Of a DNA stretch of 64,000 bases, positions 9,506-17,454 are shown piece by piece (within the stretch, counting starts at the first letter, position 1; the number at the start of each line of letters is the position of its first letter). The DNA lies in NCBI GenBank assembly GCA_002424365.1, contig DIRQ01000032.1, positions 62,001 to 126,000 of the forward strand, read 5' to 3'. The notes under the pieces are model-generated. The model made no database searches. It was given only the letters and a program-made list of their open reading frames with translations, and was not told the origin of the DNA. Both the position numbers and the translations under genes were made by a program. This DNA is from Syntrophomonas sp. UBA5432. GTDB lineage: Bacteria; Bacillota; Syntrophomonadia; Syntrophomonadales; Syntrophomonadaceae.

Positions 9506-10624
9506 ATGGAAACGAATCAGGGCATGGTGGGAGTTGAGGTATTCAAACTGGCACCGGGCGATATTAATCACTTATTCAGGCGCTCAGAATTGAACGGGAA
9601 TAGTCTTTCATTTTTCAGTTATAATGCTGAACAGGCTGCCACCAGCAGCCCTTCTGAATTATTCAAAAAACTATCTGAGAGTCCCCAGTTCAGACAGATT
9701 GCCCTGCGGTTGTTGCAACCGGATTTAAAAATTGAGTTCAACAGCGGCGGGGCCGGTACGGCTGATGATAAATATTACGCCTTGCTTTCAGCCGATGATA
9801 AAACCGTTTTGGCACAGTTGGTAAACTCTGATGGTGATATACTTCTGCTGCTTTTCCCTGATGGGGAGTCATTTCTAAGGTGGTGGACTGACCTTTATGC
9901 TTCCACGGGTATGGGCGCTTACCAGAATGTATTTCCTAATGTCATGGAAACTGAAGTCCTGGTCTGCGCGCTCCACTGTGTAGATATTTATCGCCGCTCT
10001 TATATGGAAAGCATGCTGGACTACCGCAGCGGGGTTGATTCATCACTATCAATCCAGGATTTTGTACAGCTCTTAAAACGCTCCCTGGCCAGCAGAGACA
10101 AAAGATGGTTACTGCCGACTATGTTTGAAATTACCCCCGGTCTAAAGAACAGCAGTATTACATTAAATCCTGAACATATGAAGCAGATTGGGGAGTTAGG
10201 CTTTATCACCAGCGATGCTAATGATGTTACCCTGGCAGAACGAAGCCGGATAATGGGAACTGAATTTATAACCAGCTGGATGGGAGGGTTTGGTTGGCAG
10301 GCAACGGCATTAATTGATGGACAGGAACGCTCCTTATCTCGAGTTTTTTTGGCTCCGACTGCTTTTACCAATCACTTGATTTCCTTTGAAGCAGCACAGG
10401 CAGGGAAAACCCGCTTTCGCCATCAGGCAGCCAACCGGCAGGAATTATTGGGAATACTATCTGGTTGGATGAAAGCCTTATGCGGGGCTGCTGGTATAAC
10501 CGGCTCCGGACCGAGTACAGAACCTACACCGGCTTCACCTCAGGCGGCGCGTTTTTGCAGCAACTGTGGAGCTGAAATTCGCCCCGGTAAGCGCTTTTGT
10601 ACTGCTTGCGGTAATTCCCTGTAA
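9506..10624 (+). CDS. Protein with C-terminal zinc ribbon, unknown
   Basis: A 372-residue soluble protein with ATG 9506 preceded by AAGGAGG (9492-9498), 36 nt after the giant protein. The first 320 residues are a mixed alpha/beta region with aromatic clusters (FLRWWTDLY, TSWMGGFGW) and no membrane segment. A Pro/Ser linker leads to a C-terminal zinc ribbon with CxxC pairs at C351/C354 and C365/C368. I do not recognise the main domain. Its size, solubility and position right after a very large exported protein would fit a chaperone, adaptor or immunity-type partner, but that is inference. The next two genes also carry zinc ribbons, which suggests a shared recruitment module. Confidence 0.68.
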   Translation: METNQGMVGVEVFKLAPGDINHLFRRSELNGNSLSFFSYNAEQAATSSPSELFKKLSESPQFRQIALRLLQPDLKIEFNSGGAGTADDKYYALLSADDKTVLAQLVNSDGDILLLLFPDGESFLRWWTDLYASTGMGAYQNVFPNVMETEVLVCALHCVDIYRRSYMESMLDYRSGVDSSLSIQDFVQLLKRSLASRDKRWLLPTMFEITPGLKNSSITLNPEHMKQIGELGFITSDANDVTLAERSRIMGTEFITSWMGGFGWQATALIDGQERSLSRVFLAPTAFTNHLISFEAAQAGKTRFRHQAANRQELLGILSGWMKALCGAAGITGSGPSTEPTPASPQAARFCSNCGAEIRPGKRFCTACGNSL

Positions 10625-10640
10625 ATAGAGGAGGGGACCT

Positions 10641-11330
10641 ATGAATTGTTCAAACTGCGGCTCAACCCTTGAAGACGGTGCAAAGTTTTGCAAGTACTGT
10701 GGTAGTGGCCAGAATACAAATAAACAGAACAAATCACCAGACCAGGACAACGGGCTTATCGGATTTTCATCCAAGATTAATGATCCGGCTTTTGCTCAAT
10801 ATCTAAAAAACAGCAACCGCTGGGCTTTAATTTTCTCCAGTGTTCTGGCTCTAATTGCCATTATCGGGTTTTTCATCTATGGCGAAACCAGTTCCGAAAT
10901 GGATAATCCCCAGGCATTGTTCATAGGGCTTGGTATTGGTGGTATGTTTTTTATTATTGGACTTTTTCAAAACATAAACAGAGCCAGAGGTACAACCTGG
11001 GATGGAACGGTAGTAGATAAAAAAATCGAACATGGGCAGCGTAAGAACCACACTGGTAATAATGAGTATTATTTGGAGGATTATACTGATTATGTTGTTC
11101 ACATCCGCAGCGATGCTGACGGAAAAACTTATAAGCTACAGGATGAAGAGGATGATACCCGCTACAACTACTACCAAATTGGCGACCGGGTACGGCATCA
11201 TAAAGGGTTAAACACATATGAAAAATATGATAAATCAAAGGATACAATTATCTTTTGCAATGCCTGCGGCAGCTTAAATGACATAAATGACGACTATTGT
11301 TTCCGCTGTAATTGCCCGCTGCTCAAGTGA
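10641..11330 (+). CDS. Membrane protein with two zinc ribbons
   Basis: 229 residues, ATG 10641 after GAGGAGGGG. An N-terminal zinc ribbon (C3/C6, C17/C20) is followed by a linker, two membrane helices (about residues 52-74 and 89-107), a soluble beta-rich region (about 112-200) and a second zinc ribbon at the C-terminus (C206/C209, C220/C223). With two helices, both ribbons should lie on the same side, presumably the cytoplasm. The soluble part, with its VDKKIEH and YEDY-like strands, recalls small DUF3592-type domains, but I am not sure. It lies 16 nt after the previous zinc-ribbon gene. Confidence 0.65.
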   Translation: MNCSNCGSTLEDGAKFCKYCGSGQNTNKQNKSPDQDNGLIGFSSKINDPAFAQYLKNSNRWALIFSSVLALIAIIGFFIYGETSSEMDNPQALFIGLGIGGMFFIIGLFQNINRARGTTWDGTVVDKKIEHGQRKNHTGNNEYYLEDYTDYVVHIRSDADGKTYKLQDEEDDTRYNYYQIGDRVRHHKGLNTYEKYDKSKDTIIFCNACGSLNDINDDYCFRCNCPLLK

Positions 11331-11381
11331 GTTACGGGGATGGTTCTTTTGACTCAGACTTAAGGAAAGGAGAAATTCACT

Positions 11382-12428
11382 TTGAGCCAGATTATGTATT
11401 GCCCCCGCTGTGGGGGAGAGCTAATCCCCGGGGATCGTTTCTGTGGGGAGTGCGGATTTGATACTCAGCAACAGGTAGCTAACCCGGAACCAGTTAGACC
11501 GGCAGCCGGTACAGGAGGTACTATTCCTCCACCGGTATCACCACCGGTTACTCATCCTGAGCCGGTTTTCCCTCCCACCGAGCAGCCCGTTACTCGGTTT
11601 GATCCAGCGCAGGGAAACCGGGGTCTGGGAGCAGCACCATCCCTTAGTGGAGGTACCGGACCGATAATTATAGTAGTAGGATTGATTTTAGTCCTCCTGG
11701 CAGGAGGGGGATTGTTTTGGTGGCTAAGCAAAGGTGAGGAACCCCCACAGGTTGCTGCCCCGCAAACTAATCAGCCCCAGCAGTCTTCCTCCACACCGGC
11801 TGGACAATCAACGGCTCAGCCTTCAGCTCAGCTCGACCTGACCCGGGCAGCTACCTACTTGTCCGAATCAGGCTTAAAATGCAGCTTTTTTGTGAATTAT
11901 CCCGATGGGTTTTCCGGTACCGTGGAACGGGTTAGTGCCCGGGTAGTTCCAGCCGAGGCAGTACGAGTTAGCGAGGCGGAAATAATACAGGACAGTGGAG
12001 AGGTCATTGGTTATGGTTTCCACTATATTGAACGTCCGGACGGAATTTACCTGATTTATGACTCTACTCCCCAGGAGTGTTCACCGGTTCTTAAGAATAA
12101 CCTGACGGTTGGACAAAACTGGAATTATGTCACTGAATATGGCCAAATTGTATGGACTGTACTGGATATGGGGGTAAGTCTGGATCTGGGCTTTACTACT
12201 CTGGATAACTGCCTGTTGTTAGAAGAGGATAATCAAGCTGTAGGTTTCAAAACGATTATTTATTATGCTCCTGGTATGGGGCAGGTTGCGGAAAGGACCT
12301 CCCAAGAGGGAGGGGATTTATCGAAATTAACTGCCTTTTCTAAGATGGATGCAGCCCAGGCAGCTGAAACCGTGAAACAATGGTCTCCTAATTACGCATC
12401 CATTCAAGATGACCGTACGCAGAACTGA
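11382..12428 (+). CDS. Zinc-ribbon, single-pass membrane protein
   Basis: 348 residues starting at TTG 11382; AAGGAAAGGAG ends 9 nt before it, and the alternative ATG 11394 would remove residues just before the ribbon. Order: zinc ribbon (C7/C10, C21/C24), a Pro-rich linker (about 30-92), one membrane helix (about 94-115), a Gln/Pro/Ser linker, then an extracytoplasmic domain of about 190 residues (from about 155) rich in beta strands and aromatics. The predicted topology puts the ribbon inside and the large domain outside, so it could sense or bind something outside, such as the neighbouring repeat protein. I do not recognise the outer domain. Confidence 0.65.
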   Translation: MSQIMYCPRCGGELIPGDRFCGECGFDTQQQVANPEPVRPAAGTGGTIPPPVSPPVTHPEPVFPPTEQPVTRFDPAQGNRGLGAAPSLSGGTGPIIIVVGLILVLLAGGGLFWWLSKGEEPPQVAAPQTNQPQQSSSTPAGQSTAQPSAQLDLTRAATYLSESGLKCSFFVNYPDGFSGTVERVSARVVPAEAVRVSEAEIIQDSGEVIGYGFHYIERPDGIYLIYDSTPQECSPVLKNNLTVGQNWNYVTEYGQIVWTVLDMGVSLDLGFTTLDNCLLLEEDNQAVGFKTIIYYAPGMGQVAERTSQEGGDLSKLTAFSKMDAAQAAETVKQWSPNYASIQDDRTQN

Positions 12429-12432
12429 TTAA

Positions 12433-12650
12433 TAAGAAAATAGAATTTTAATAGACACAGATAACATACCCATAGGGCACACAGATGCTTCCTATGGTCG
12501 CCATTAAGGTAGCAGATTTTTAGGATTTTCACAGATTGTTTTTTAAAATAAACTTAACCCCGACCGCTATTTTCATAAATAGTTGTGTGTGCTTGGCGCT
12601 CATGGCTGGTTAATAAGAAAATAGGCGCTGAAATTGAGGAGGGAAATTTT
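12433..12650. repeat. Intergenic mosaic of repeat fragments
   Basis: 12433-12465 is identical over 33 bp to 25068-25100. In this copy about 48 bp (12466-12513) interrupts the sequence that continues directly at 25101; the insert carries a CCCATAGGG hairpin and an ATGGTCGCCAT hairpin. 12565-12612 is an R2 element lacking its central hairpin, and 12611-12632 matches the head of repeat R1. No gene is seen. Confidence 0.65.
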
Positions 12651-13892
12651 ATGCCCGGTAGTACCGGTAAAATGGAATTATGGCGGCGGGTGGCCCTGGT
12701 CATGGCTATAATCATTGGAATATTTATGGTGTTTTACAAGGCTCCGGCCCTGGTCAGCATTACCTGGGTGGACTGGGCTCAGGAACAAAAAGATGAAATA
12801 GACTCTCCTTATGGTATTGTCAGCAATGAGGAAAAACGCTTGCATTCCCTTCCCCTGCAGGATTATATAGCCGAAAAGACCGGTGGAAGGGTGACTACTC
12901 TCAGTACCCAGGAATGGAAAGATTTCGTGGGGCAGGTTTATCTGGCCAGCTCCACCCAATATGGCCAGTCTAGTTATGGCAACCGGGTCAGCAAAATGGA
13001 TAAAGACCCGTTTTGGAAACCGCAAGGTTTTGTGGCGGTATTTTTCCGGCCCCATGAAATACCACTGGGGAATTGGGGTTTAATAGCAGAGGATAATTCT
13101 ATCGCTTATCTCGCCCTAACTGATTCGAATCAGGTTTCCTACCTGCAGGTACGCTATCATGATTACCTGGCTGAAGCAAACCCCTATCACCAACCTCCGG
13201 GTTGGCTTTACCATCCTTACCGTACTGCAGGCGGGGGCATCATACTTATCGGCTTGTTAGCTTATATCTTTTTGCCACGCCGTAAAAAAGAACCTCAGGA
13301 TATTTCCTACCCAACTGGTCGGCTGGTAGCAGGTGATATAGTGGCTATTATTTTTCTGACACTCTTTTATATGCTGCCCTTTGTAATTAACGGAGGAGCA
13401 ATACAGGCTATTACTAACATGTGGATTATTACCTTGATTATGTGGTTTCTAGCTTTATCCGGAATTCTGCTCTTCTACTACTCGGCCTGGTATTCTTCCT
13501 ACCGGATTGAGCTGACTCCTGATGCGCTCTACCGAGTAACCTTCAGGGGGGTGGAAACCTGCCGTTTTGATGATATTCAGGGAGTAGAAATAGTGGACCT
13601 GCATAATCCTAAATGGTTTCGCCGGCTATTCCTGATAATTGCTTTTATCTCCCTGTTTTCTGGTCGCTCATCCCCTCAACCGGCAGGCAGCGCTTTATTA
13701 GCAGCTACTGCCAGTTATGGCGGTCTGGAAATTCGTCGCCGCGATGGTAGAAAAATTTACTTATGGTTTACTGACCAGCTTGGTAACACTATTATCCAAA
13801 ACTTTGACCGCGTACCCGAGGCCCTGGAGGCAGCTGGCATCCTCATTTCAGAGCAACCCCGGGAGATGGAAGGGTTTACTATGTTCATGTAG
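12651..13892 (+). CDS. Membrane protein, unknown, cluster end
   Basis: 413 residues from ATG 12651, preceded by GAGGAGGG (12636-12643). The frame extends upstream to a GTG at 12585, but that part lies in repeat DNA. One N-terminal helix (about 10-32), an extracytoplasmic domain of about 160 residues, a helix (about 196-212), then two further helices (about 232-252 and 262-288) and a C-terminal region with a PH-like strand pattern (about 295-345, 365-395) split by a short hydrophobic stretch. The layout recalls membrane proteins with bPH2-like domains, but I cannot confirm this. It is in the same direction as the preceding cluster, though separated by 220 nt of repeat DNA, so it may have its own promoter. 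Confidence 0.6.
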   Translation: MPGSTGKMELWRRVALVMAIIIGIFMVFYKAPALVSITWVDWAQEQKDEIDSPYGIVSNEEKRLHSLPLQDYIAEKTGGRVTTLSTQEWKDFVGQVYLASSTQYGQSSYGNRVSKMDKDPFWKPQGFVAVFFRPHEIPLGNWGLIAEDNSIAYLALTDSNQVSYLQVRYHDYLAEANPYHQPPGWLYHPYRTAGGGIILIGLLAYIFLPRRKKEPQDISYPTGRLVAGDIVAIIFLTLFYMLPFVINGGAIQAITNMWIITLIMWFLALSGILLFYYSAWYSSYRIELTPDALYRVTFRGVETCRFDDIQGVEIVDLHNPKWFRRLFLIIAFISLFSGRSSPQPAGSALLAATASYGGLEIRRRDGRKIYLWFTDQLGNTIIQNFDRVPEALEAAGILISEQPREMEGFTMFM

Positions 13893-13898
13893 GTTTAT

Positions 13899-13992
13899 AT
13901 TAGAAAATAGGTATAACAAAGTTATCTTGTAAATAACTTGGAGTATAGAAGTAAGTAATTGTTTAGAGTGAGGGGCGAGGAGTGAGGAGTAA
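13899..13992 (+). repeat. Dispersed repeat R1, copy A
   Basis: TTAGAAAATAGGTATAACAA, an AAGTT...AACTT stem-loop core and a TTGTTTAGAGTGAGGGG tail, shared with six other intergenic places in this window. Confidence 0.75.
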
Positions 13993-14096
13993 GCGGCCAG
14001 TTAAGTAAGTGTCCGCATTTTTCAATCATTTCTTCCTCTTTCCCTGCCTTTCATCGGTTCGATATAGTATTATGATCGTAGGTCCCAAGGGGCAGG

Positions 14097-14125
14097 TTGA
14101 CGCATGCAGGTATCTGTTATAAAAT
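14097..14125 (+). promoter_or_regulatory. tRNA-Gly promoter
   Basis: TTGACG (14097-14102), 17 nt, then TAAAAT (14120-14125); the predicted transcript start is a few bases before the tRNA at 14135. This is the best sigma-A-type promoter in the window. Confidence 0.75.
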
Positions 14126-14134
14126 AACCTTGAT

Positions 14135-14209
14135 GCGGGAGTAGCTCAGTGGTAGAGCACCGGCTTCCCAAGCCGGGTGTCGCGGGTTCGACCCCCGTTT
14201 CCCGCTCCA
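14135..14209 (+). tRNA. tRNA-Gly (anticodon CCC)
   Basis: A 75-nt cloverleaf with encoded CCA. Acceptor GCGGGAG pairs with TTCCCGC (one G-T pair at the base), D-stem GCTC/GAGC, anticodon stem CCGGC/GCCGG with loop TTCCCAA giving anticodon CCC (reads GGG), T-arm with TTCGACC loop, discriminator T. A canonical promoter sits just upstream. Confidence 0.95.
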
Positions 14210-14325
14210 TTATTAGTGAGCGATAGCTCACATCCGTGTCCTTGAAAAGGGCTCCATTAATTGTGAGCGTAGCCTACATCCGTGTCCTGTAAAGGGCTCC
14301 ATTAATTGTGAGCGTAAACCTGCGT
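14204..14325 (+). repeat. 46-47-bp tandem repeat starting in tRNA 3' end
   Basis: GCTCCATTA recurs at 14204, 14251 and 14297, each time followed by a GTGAGCG segment; the first two units continue with ACATCCGTGTCC and AAAGGG. The first unit begins inside the tRNA (its last six bases). GTGAGC-GATA-GCTCAC (14216-14231) is a perfect hairpin. The tract fills the space between the tRNA and scfA. Confidence 0.8.
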
Positions 14326-14370
14326 TATCAGCTTTAATTAGTTTATTTTTTCAACGGGAGGTTGGAGAAT

Positions 14371-14511
14371 TTGAAAAAACACATTGTTAATGTAGTAAAA
14401 CCTAATTTAAAAGGAGATGGGGAAATTAATTGCCGTGAGTGTGCTACTTCTTGCCAGTCAGCTTGCAAGACTTCCTGCACCGTGGGCAACCAGATCTGCC
14501 GTAAGCAGTAA
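14371..14511 (+). CDS. scfA: SCIFF ranthipeptide precursor
   Basis: A 46-residue peptide starting at TTG 14371 behind GGGAGGTTGGAG. It has the SCIFF signature: a KKHIVNVVKPNLK-type leader, then six cysteines (C21, C24, C28, C32, C36, C43) within about 45 residues, ending QICRKQ. SCIFF peptides are substrates of a dedicated radical SAM maturase that forms thioether crosslinks from cysteine to a neighbouring residue; they are almost universal in Clostridia. The maturase gene follows at 14580. A strong terminator separates the two, so the peptide is probably made in excess over the enzyme. Recognition is firm; the biological role of SCIFF is still unclear. Confidence 0.95.
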   Translation: MKKHIVNVVKPNLKGDGEINCRECATSCQSACKTSCTVGNQICRKQ

Positions 14512-14524
14512 ACGGCAGTAACAT

Positions 14525-14547
14525 AGGGGGCAGTGCCCCTTTTTTTA
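14525..14547 (+). terminator. Terminator between scfA and scfB
   Basis: GGGGC-AGT-GCCCC hairpin followed by seven T residues, 15 nt after the scfA stop. Its place inside the pair suggests partial termination that sets the peptide-to-enzyme ratio. Confidence 0.85.
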
Positions 14548-14579
14548 TGCTCTGATACCCGAGGGAAGGGAGAAAACAC

Positions 14580-15953
14580 GTGTATCACTTGGTCAGTTAT
14601 GATTTTAACGCTAACATACACCTTTATCGCTGGAATGAATTAAACATACTCCTGGACGTTAATAGTGGGGCAATTCATCTCCTGGATGAACTGGCTTACG
14701 ATTTTATTACCTGCTTGATGAAGAACCAGGGGGATTTTTACCTGGCGGTAGAAGAATGTAGTTTGCGTTTTCCTTCCTCAGAGGTCATGGAAGTTGCTAA
14801 TGAAATATTAGCAGATTATGAGGATGGAGAAATATTTACCCCGGAAGAAGATTTGACCCTGGATCTGTCAATTTTGCCAATAAAGGCCCTCTGTCTTAAT
14901 GTAGCTCATGCCTGTAACATGAAATGCGGCTATTGTTTTGCCAGTCAGGGTGATTTTGGCATGCAACCTGCTCTGATGAGTTTGGAAGTGGGTAAGCAAT
15001 CATTTGATTTCTTGATTGCCAACAGTAGCGGGGTAAAAAACCTGGAGGTTGACTTCTTCGGTGGTGAGCCCTTGTTAAACTTTAAGGTGGTTAAGGAATT
15101 AGTCCTATATGGTCGTAAGCTGGAAGAAGAAACGGGTAAGCATTTTAACTATACTTTAACTACCAATGCTCTATTACTGGACCAGCCGATTATAGACTTT
15201 ATTATTGAGCACGATATAGCTATCATTTTAAGCCTGGATGGCAGGCCCGAAACTAATGACCGCCACCGTATACTAAATAACGGTAGTGGAAGTTATGAGC
15301 TGGTGTTACCGCGAATTCGCCAAATGGTGGCTCATAATCCGGTTAGCTATTACATCAGAGGTACTTTTAGCCGGCATAACCTGGATTTTGTCAATGACCT
15401 GCGCCATATAGTGGATTTGGGTTTTGACTGCCTGTCACTGGAGCCTGCTATTGGTGCTGACAACGGTTATAGCCTGCAAAATGAAGACCTGCCCCGGGCA
15501 CTGCAGGAGTATGAGAAACTTACCAACACCCTGGTCGACTATGACCGTGCGGGTAAGAATATTCACTTTTTCCATTATAACCTGGATTTACAGAAAGGAC
15601 CTTGTTTAGCTAAACGCCATAGTGGCTGTGGAGCCGGGGTGGATTATCTGGCTATTACTCCTGAGGGAGATATTTACCCCTGTCATCAGTTTGTTGGCAA
15701 AAAGGAGTTTTACATGGGTAATGTAGCCTGGGGTTCTCTGGATAGTAATGTAAGGACCAGGTTCCAGGCTAATCATCTGGATAATAAAGAACAATGTAAA
15801 CGATGCTGGGTCAGAAACTTTTGTGGTGGGGGCTGCCATGCCAATAACTACTTTAGCAATGGCGATATTACGGCTCCGGCAGAGCTATCCTGTACCCTGC
15901 ATAAAAAGCGAATTGAAGGGGCAATTTATCGAAATTTACAGAATAAGGGATAA
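14580..15953 (+). CDS. scfB: SCIFF radical SAM maturase
   Basis: 457 residues from GTG 14580 behind GGGAAGGGAG. An N-terminal PqqD-like peptide-binding region (about 1-95) precedes the radical SAM domain with the CxxxCxxC cluster motif C112/C116/C119 (ACNMKCGYC) and the FFGGEPLL stretch. The C-terminal SPASM domain has the expected cysteines (GPC, SGCGAG, YPCHQF, CKRCWVRNFCGGGCH). The enzyme uses S-adenosylmethionine and auxiliary 4Fe-4S clusters to install Cys-derived thioether bonds in ScfA. It directly follows scfA, the usual arrangement in Clostridia. Length and motifs are normal for the family. Confidence 0.95.
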   Translation: MYHLVSYDFNANIHLYRWNELNILLDVNSGAIHLLDELAYDFITCLMKNQGDFYLAVEECSLRFPSSEVMEVANEILADYEDGEIFTPEEDLTLDLSILPIKALCLNVAHACNMKCGYCFASQGDFGMQPALMSLEVGKQSFDFLIANSSGVKNLEVDFFGGEPLLNFKVVKELVLYGRKLEEETGKHFNYTLTTNALLLDQPIIDFIIEHDIAIILSLDGRPETNDRHRILNNGSGSYELVLPRIRQMVAHNPVSYYIRGTFSRHNLDFVNDLRHIVDLGFDCLSLEPAIGADNGYSLQNEDLPRALQEYEKLTNTLVDYDRAGKNIHFFHYNLDLQKGPCLAKRHSGCGAGVDYLAITPEGDIYPCHQFVGKKEFYMGNVAWGSLDSNVRTRFQANHLDNKEQCKRCWVRNFCGGGCHANNYFSNGDITAPAELSCTLHKKRIEGAIYRNLQNKG

Positions 15954-16044
15954 TAAAACAAAAAACATAGGTAAGCAAGGAGGATTTTGCTAAAAACAAA
16001 TAGAACATAAGAATGCGAATAAAAATTTTATATGGAGTAGAATT

Positions 16045-17388
16045 ATGAGAAATTATTTTCGAGAGAATAAGACTTGTTTGCCAGCAGTGGCTATTATTGC
16101 GGTTTTATTAGTAAGTTTGATTTGTTTGTTTGGGATAAGGATACCAGGCTATGCAGTTTATGTTAATGGTAATATGGAATTCGGTCTGAAACATAAAGCT
16201 GACCTGCAAAAGGCCTTAAATAAAATTGAGGCGAGGGAAGAACAACGTTGCCAACAAGGGTTGGAACTATCCAGCAAGGTGGAATGCAAAAGAGGTTTCG
16301 TAAGCAGAAATCTGCTGATATCTTCTAAGGAAGTAGAAAAGAAATTGGCTCCGGTTGTGGTATTTAAAGCTCCGGCAGCAGCTATTGTGGTTGATGGTAA
16401 AGCCATAGCTTACGTTGAAAGTAAAGCAGCAGCCAATAATCTTCTTAGTAAGTTAAAAAAGGAATATAGCCAGCCAGAAGAAGGCGAAAAGCTAGTAGCT
16501 GTTTCTTTTGCCGAAAAGGTAAAGATTAAAGAGGAAAAAGTAGCAGTTACAAAACTGGTACCGGTAAAAGAAGCCTATGATTTTATTTGTACCGGAACTA
16601 GTAATCCAGAGAAATATATCGTTAAAGAAGGCGATAATTTATGGCTTATTGCCCGCCGAAACGATATGTATGTAGATGATATAGTTAAAGCTAACCGCCT
16701 GACTACGGAAAATCTACAGCTAGAGCAGGAGTTAATTTTAGTAAAAAGTAAACCGTACATAAATGTTGTTACCAAGGTAGAGGGAGAGAAAACGGAAGCT
16801 ATACCCTATGAAACCAAGGTTATTGTTGATAAAAGCTCTCCCAGTGCTATCCGGATTAAACAGGAAGGGCAAAATGGGGAGAGGCAGATAGCCTACACTG
16901 CCAGTAAACGTAATGGTATAATCGAAAAGACCAATATATTAGAAGAAAAGGTTTTGAAAGCAGCAGTCGACAAGGTTATTGTTAAAGGAACCCGGGTAAC
17001 CCAAATAGCCTCCCGTGGCGGCGGTGGGTCAGGAACCTTGGACTGGCCGACTAATGGTTCTATTACTCAGTACTATAAGGGTAGTCCACACACTGGTATT
17101 GATATCGGGGGCAGAACTGGTCAGGCCATTAGAGCTGCTGATTCAGGTTATGTAAGTTTTACCGGGTATCGAGGTGGTTATGGGAAATTCGTTATTATTG
17201 ACCATAACAATGGAATAGTTACCCGCTACGCTCACTGTAGTTCCATAAATGTATCTACCGGTCAGAGGGTTAATAAAGGAGAGACTATTGCCGCCCTGGG
17301 TTCAACCGGCAGAAGTTCCGGGCCTCACTTGCATTTCGAGGTCTTGATTAATGGCTCTTTTACTAATCCACTTAATAGCCTGCGCTAA
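16045..17388 (+). CDS. Cell-wall peptidase, LysM-G5-M23
   Basis: 447 residues, ATG 16045. An N-terminal membrane anchor (about 12-31) leads to a helical region, a LysM peptidoglycan-binding domain (about 191-235, YIVKEGDNLWLIARR), a G5 domain (about 240-315) and an M23 zinc endopeptidase domain (about 332-447). The M23 metal motifs are visible as HTGIDIGG and HLHFEV, so the active site looks intact. Proteins of this design cut peptidoglycan cross-bridges during growth or sporulation. It stands alone, closed by its own terminator, with about 90 nt before it. I see no reason to link it to scfAB. Confidence 0.88.
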   Translation: MRNYFRENKTCLPAVAIIAVLLVSLICLFGIRIPGYAVYVNGNMEFGLKHKADLQKALNKIEAREEQRCQQGLELSSKVECKRGFVSRNLLISSKEVEKKLAPVVVFKAPAAAIVVDGKAIAYVESKAAANNLLSKLKKEYSQPEEGEKLVAVSFAEKVKIKEEKVAVTKLVPVKEAYDFICTGTSNPEKYIVKEGDNLWLIARRNDMYVDDIVKANRLTTENLQLEQELILVKSKPYINVVTKVEGEKTEAIPYETKVIVDKSSPSAIRIKQEGQNGERQIAYTASKRNGIIEKTNILEEKVLKAAVDKVIVKGTRVTQIASRGGGGSGTLDWPTNGSITQYYKGSPHTGIDIGGRTGQAIRAADSGYVSFTGYRGGYGKFVIIDHNNGIVTRYAHCSSINVSTGQRVNKGETIAALGSTGRSSGPHLHFEVLINGSFTNPLNSLR

Positions 17389-17398
17389 ACCACTGTAA

Positions 17399-17424
17399 CC
17401 CTGACTGTCGGTCAGGGTTTTTTT
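17399..17424 (+). terminator. Terminator after M23 peptidase gene
   Basis: CCCTGAC-TGTCG-GTCAGGG followed by seven T residues, directly before the earliest possible trxB start, which argues for the later trxB start at 17455. Confidence 0.92.
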
Positions 17425-17454
17425 ATGATTTTTGGCATGAAAGGAGAGAGGTCT

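Noticed and set aside
14204..14325. A second tRNA or an integrated element after tRNA-Gly
   Set aside because: Only the last six tRNA bases are repeated; no integrase, no cargo and no full cloverleaf.
17425..17454. Ten-residue extension of thioredoxin reductase
   Set aside because: The ATG at 17425 directly abuts a terminator T-run and the true ribosome site (AAGGAGAG) lies inside the extension.
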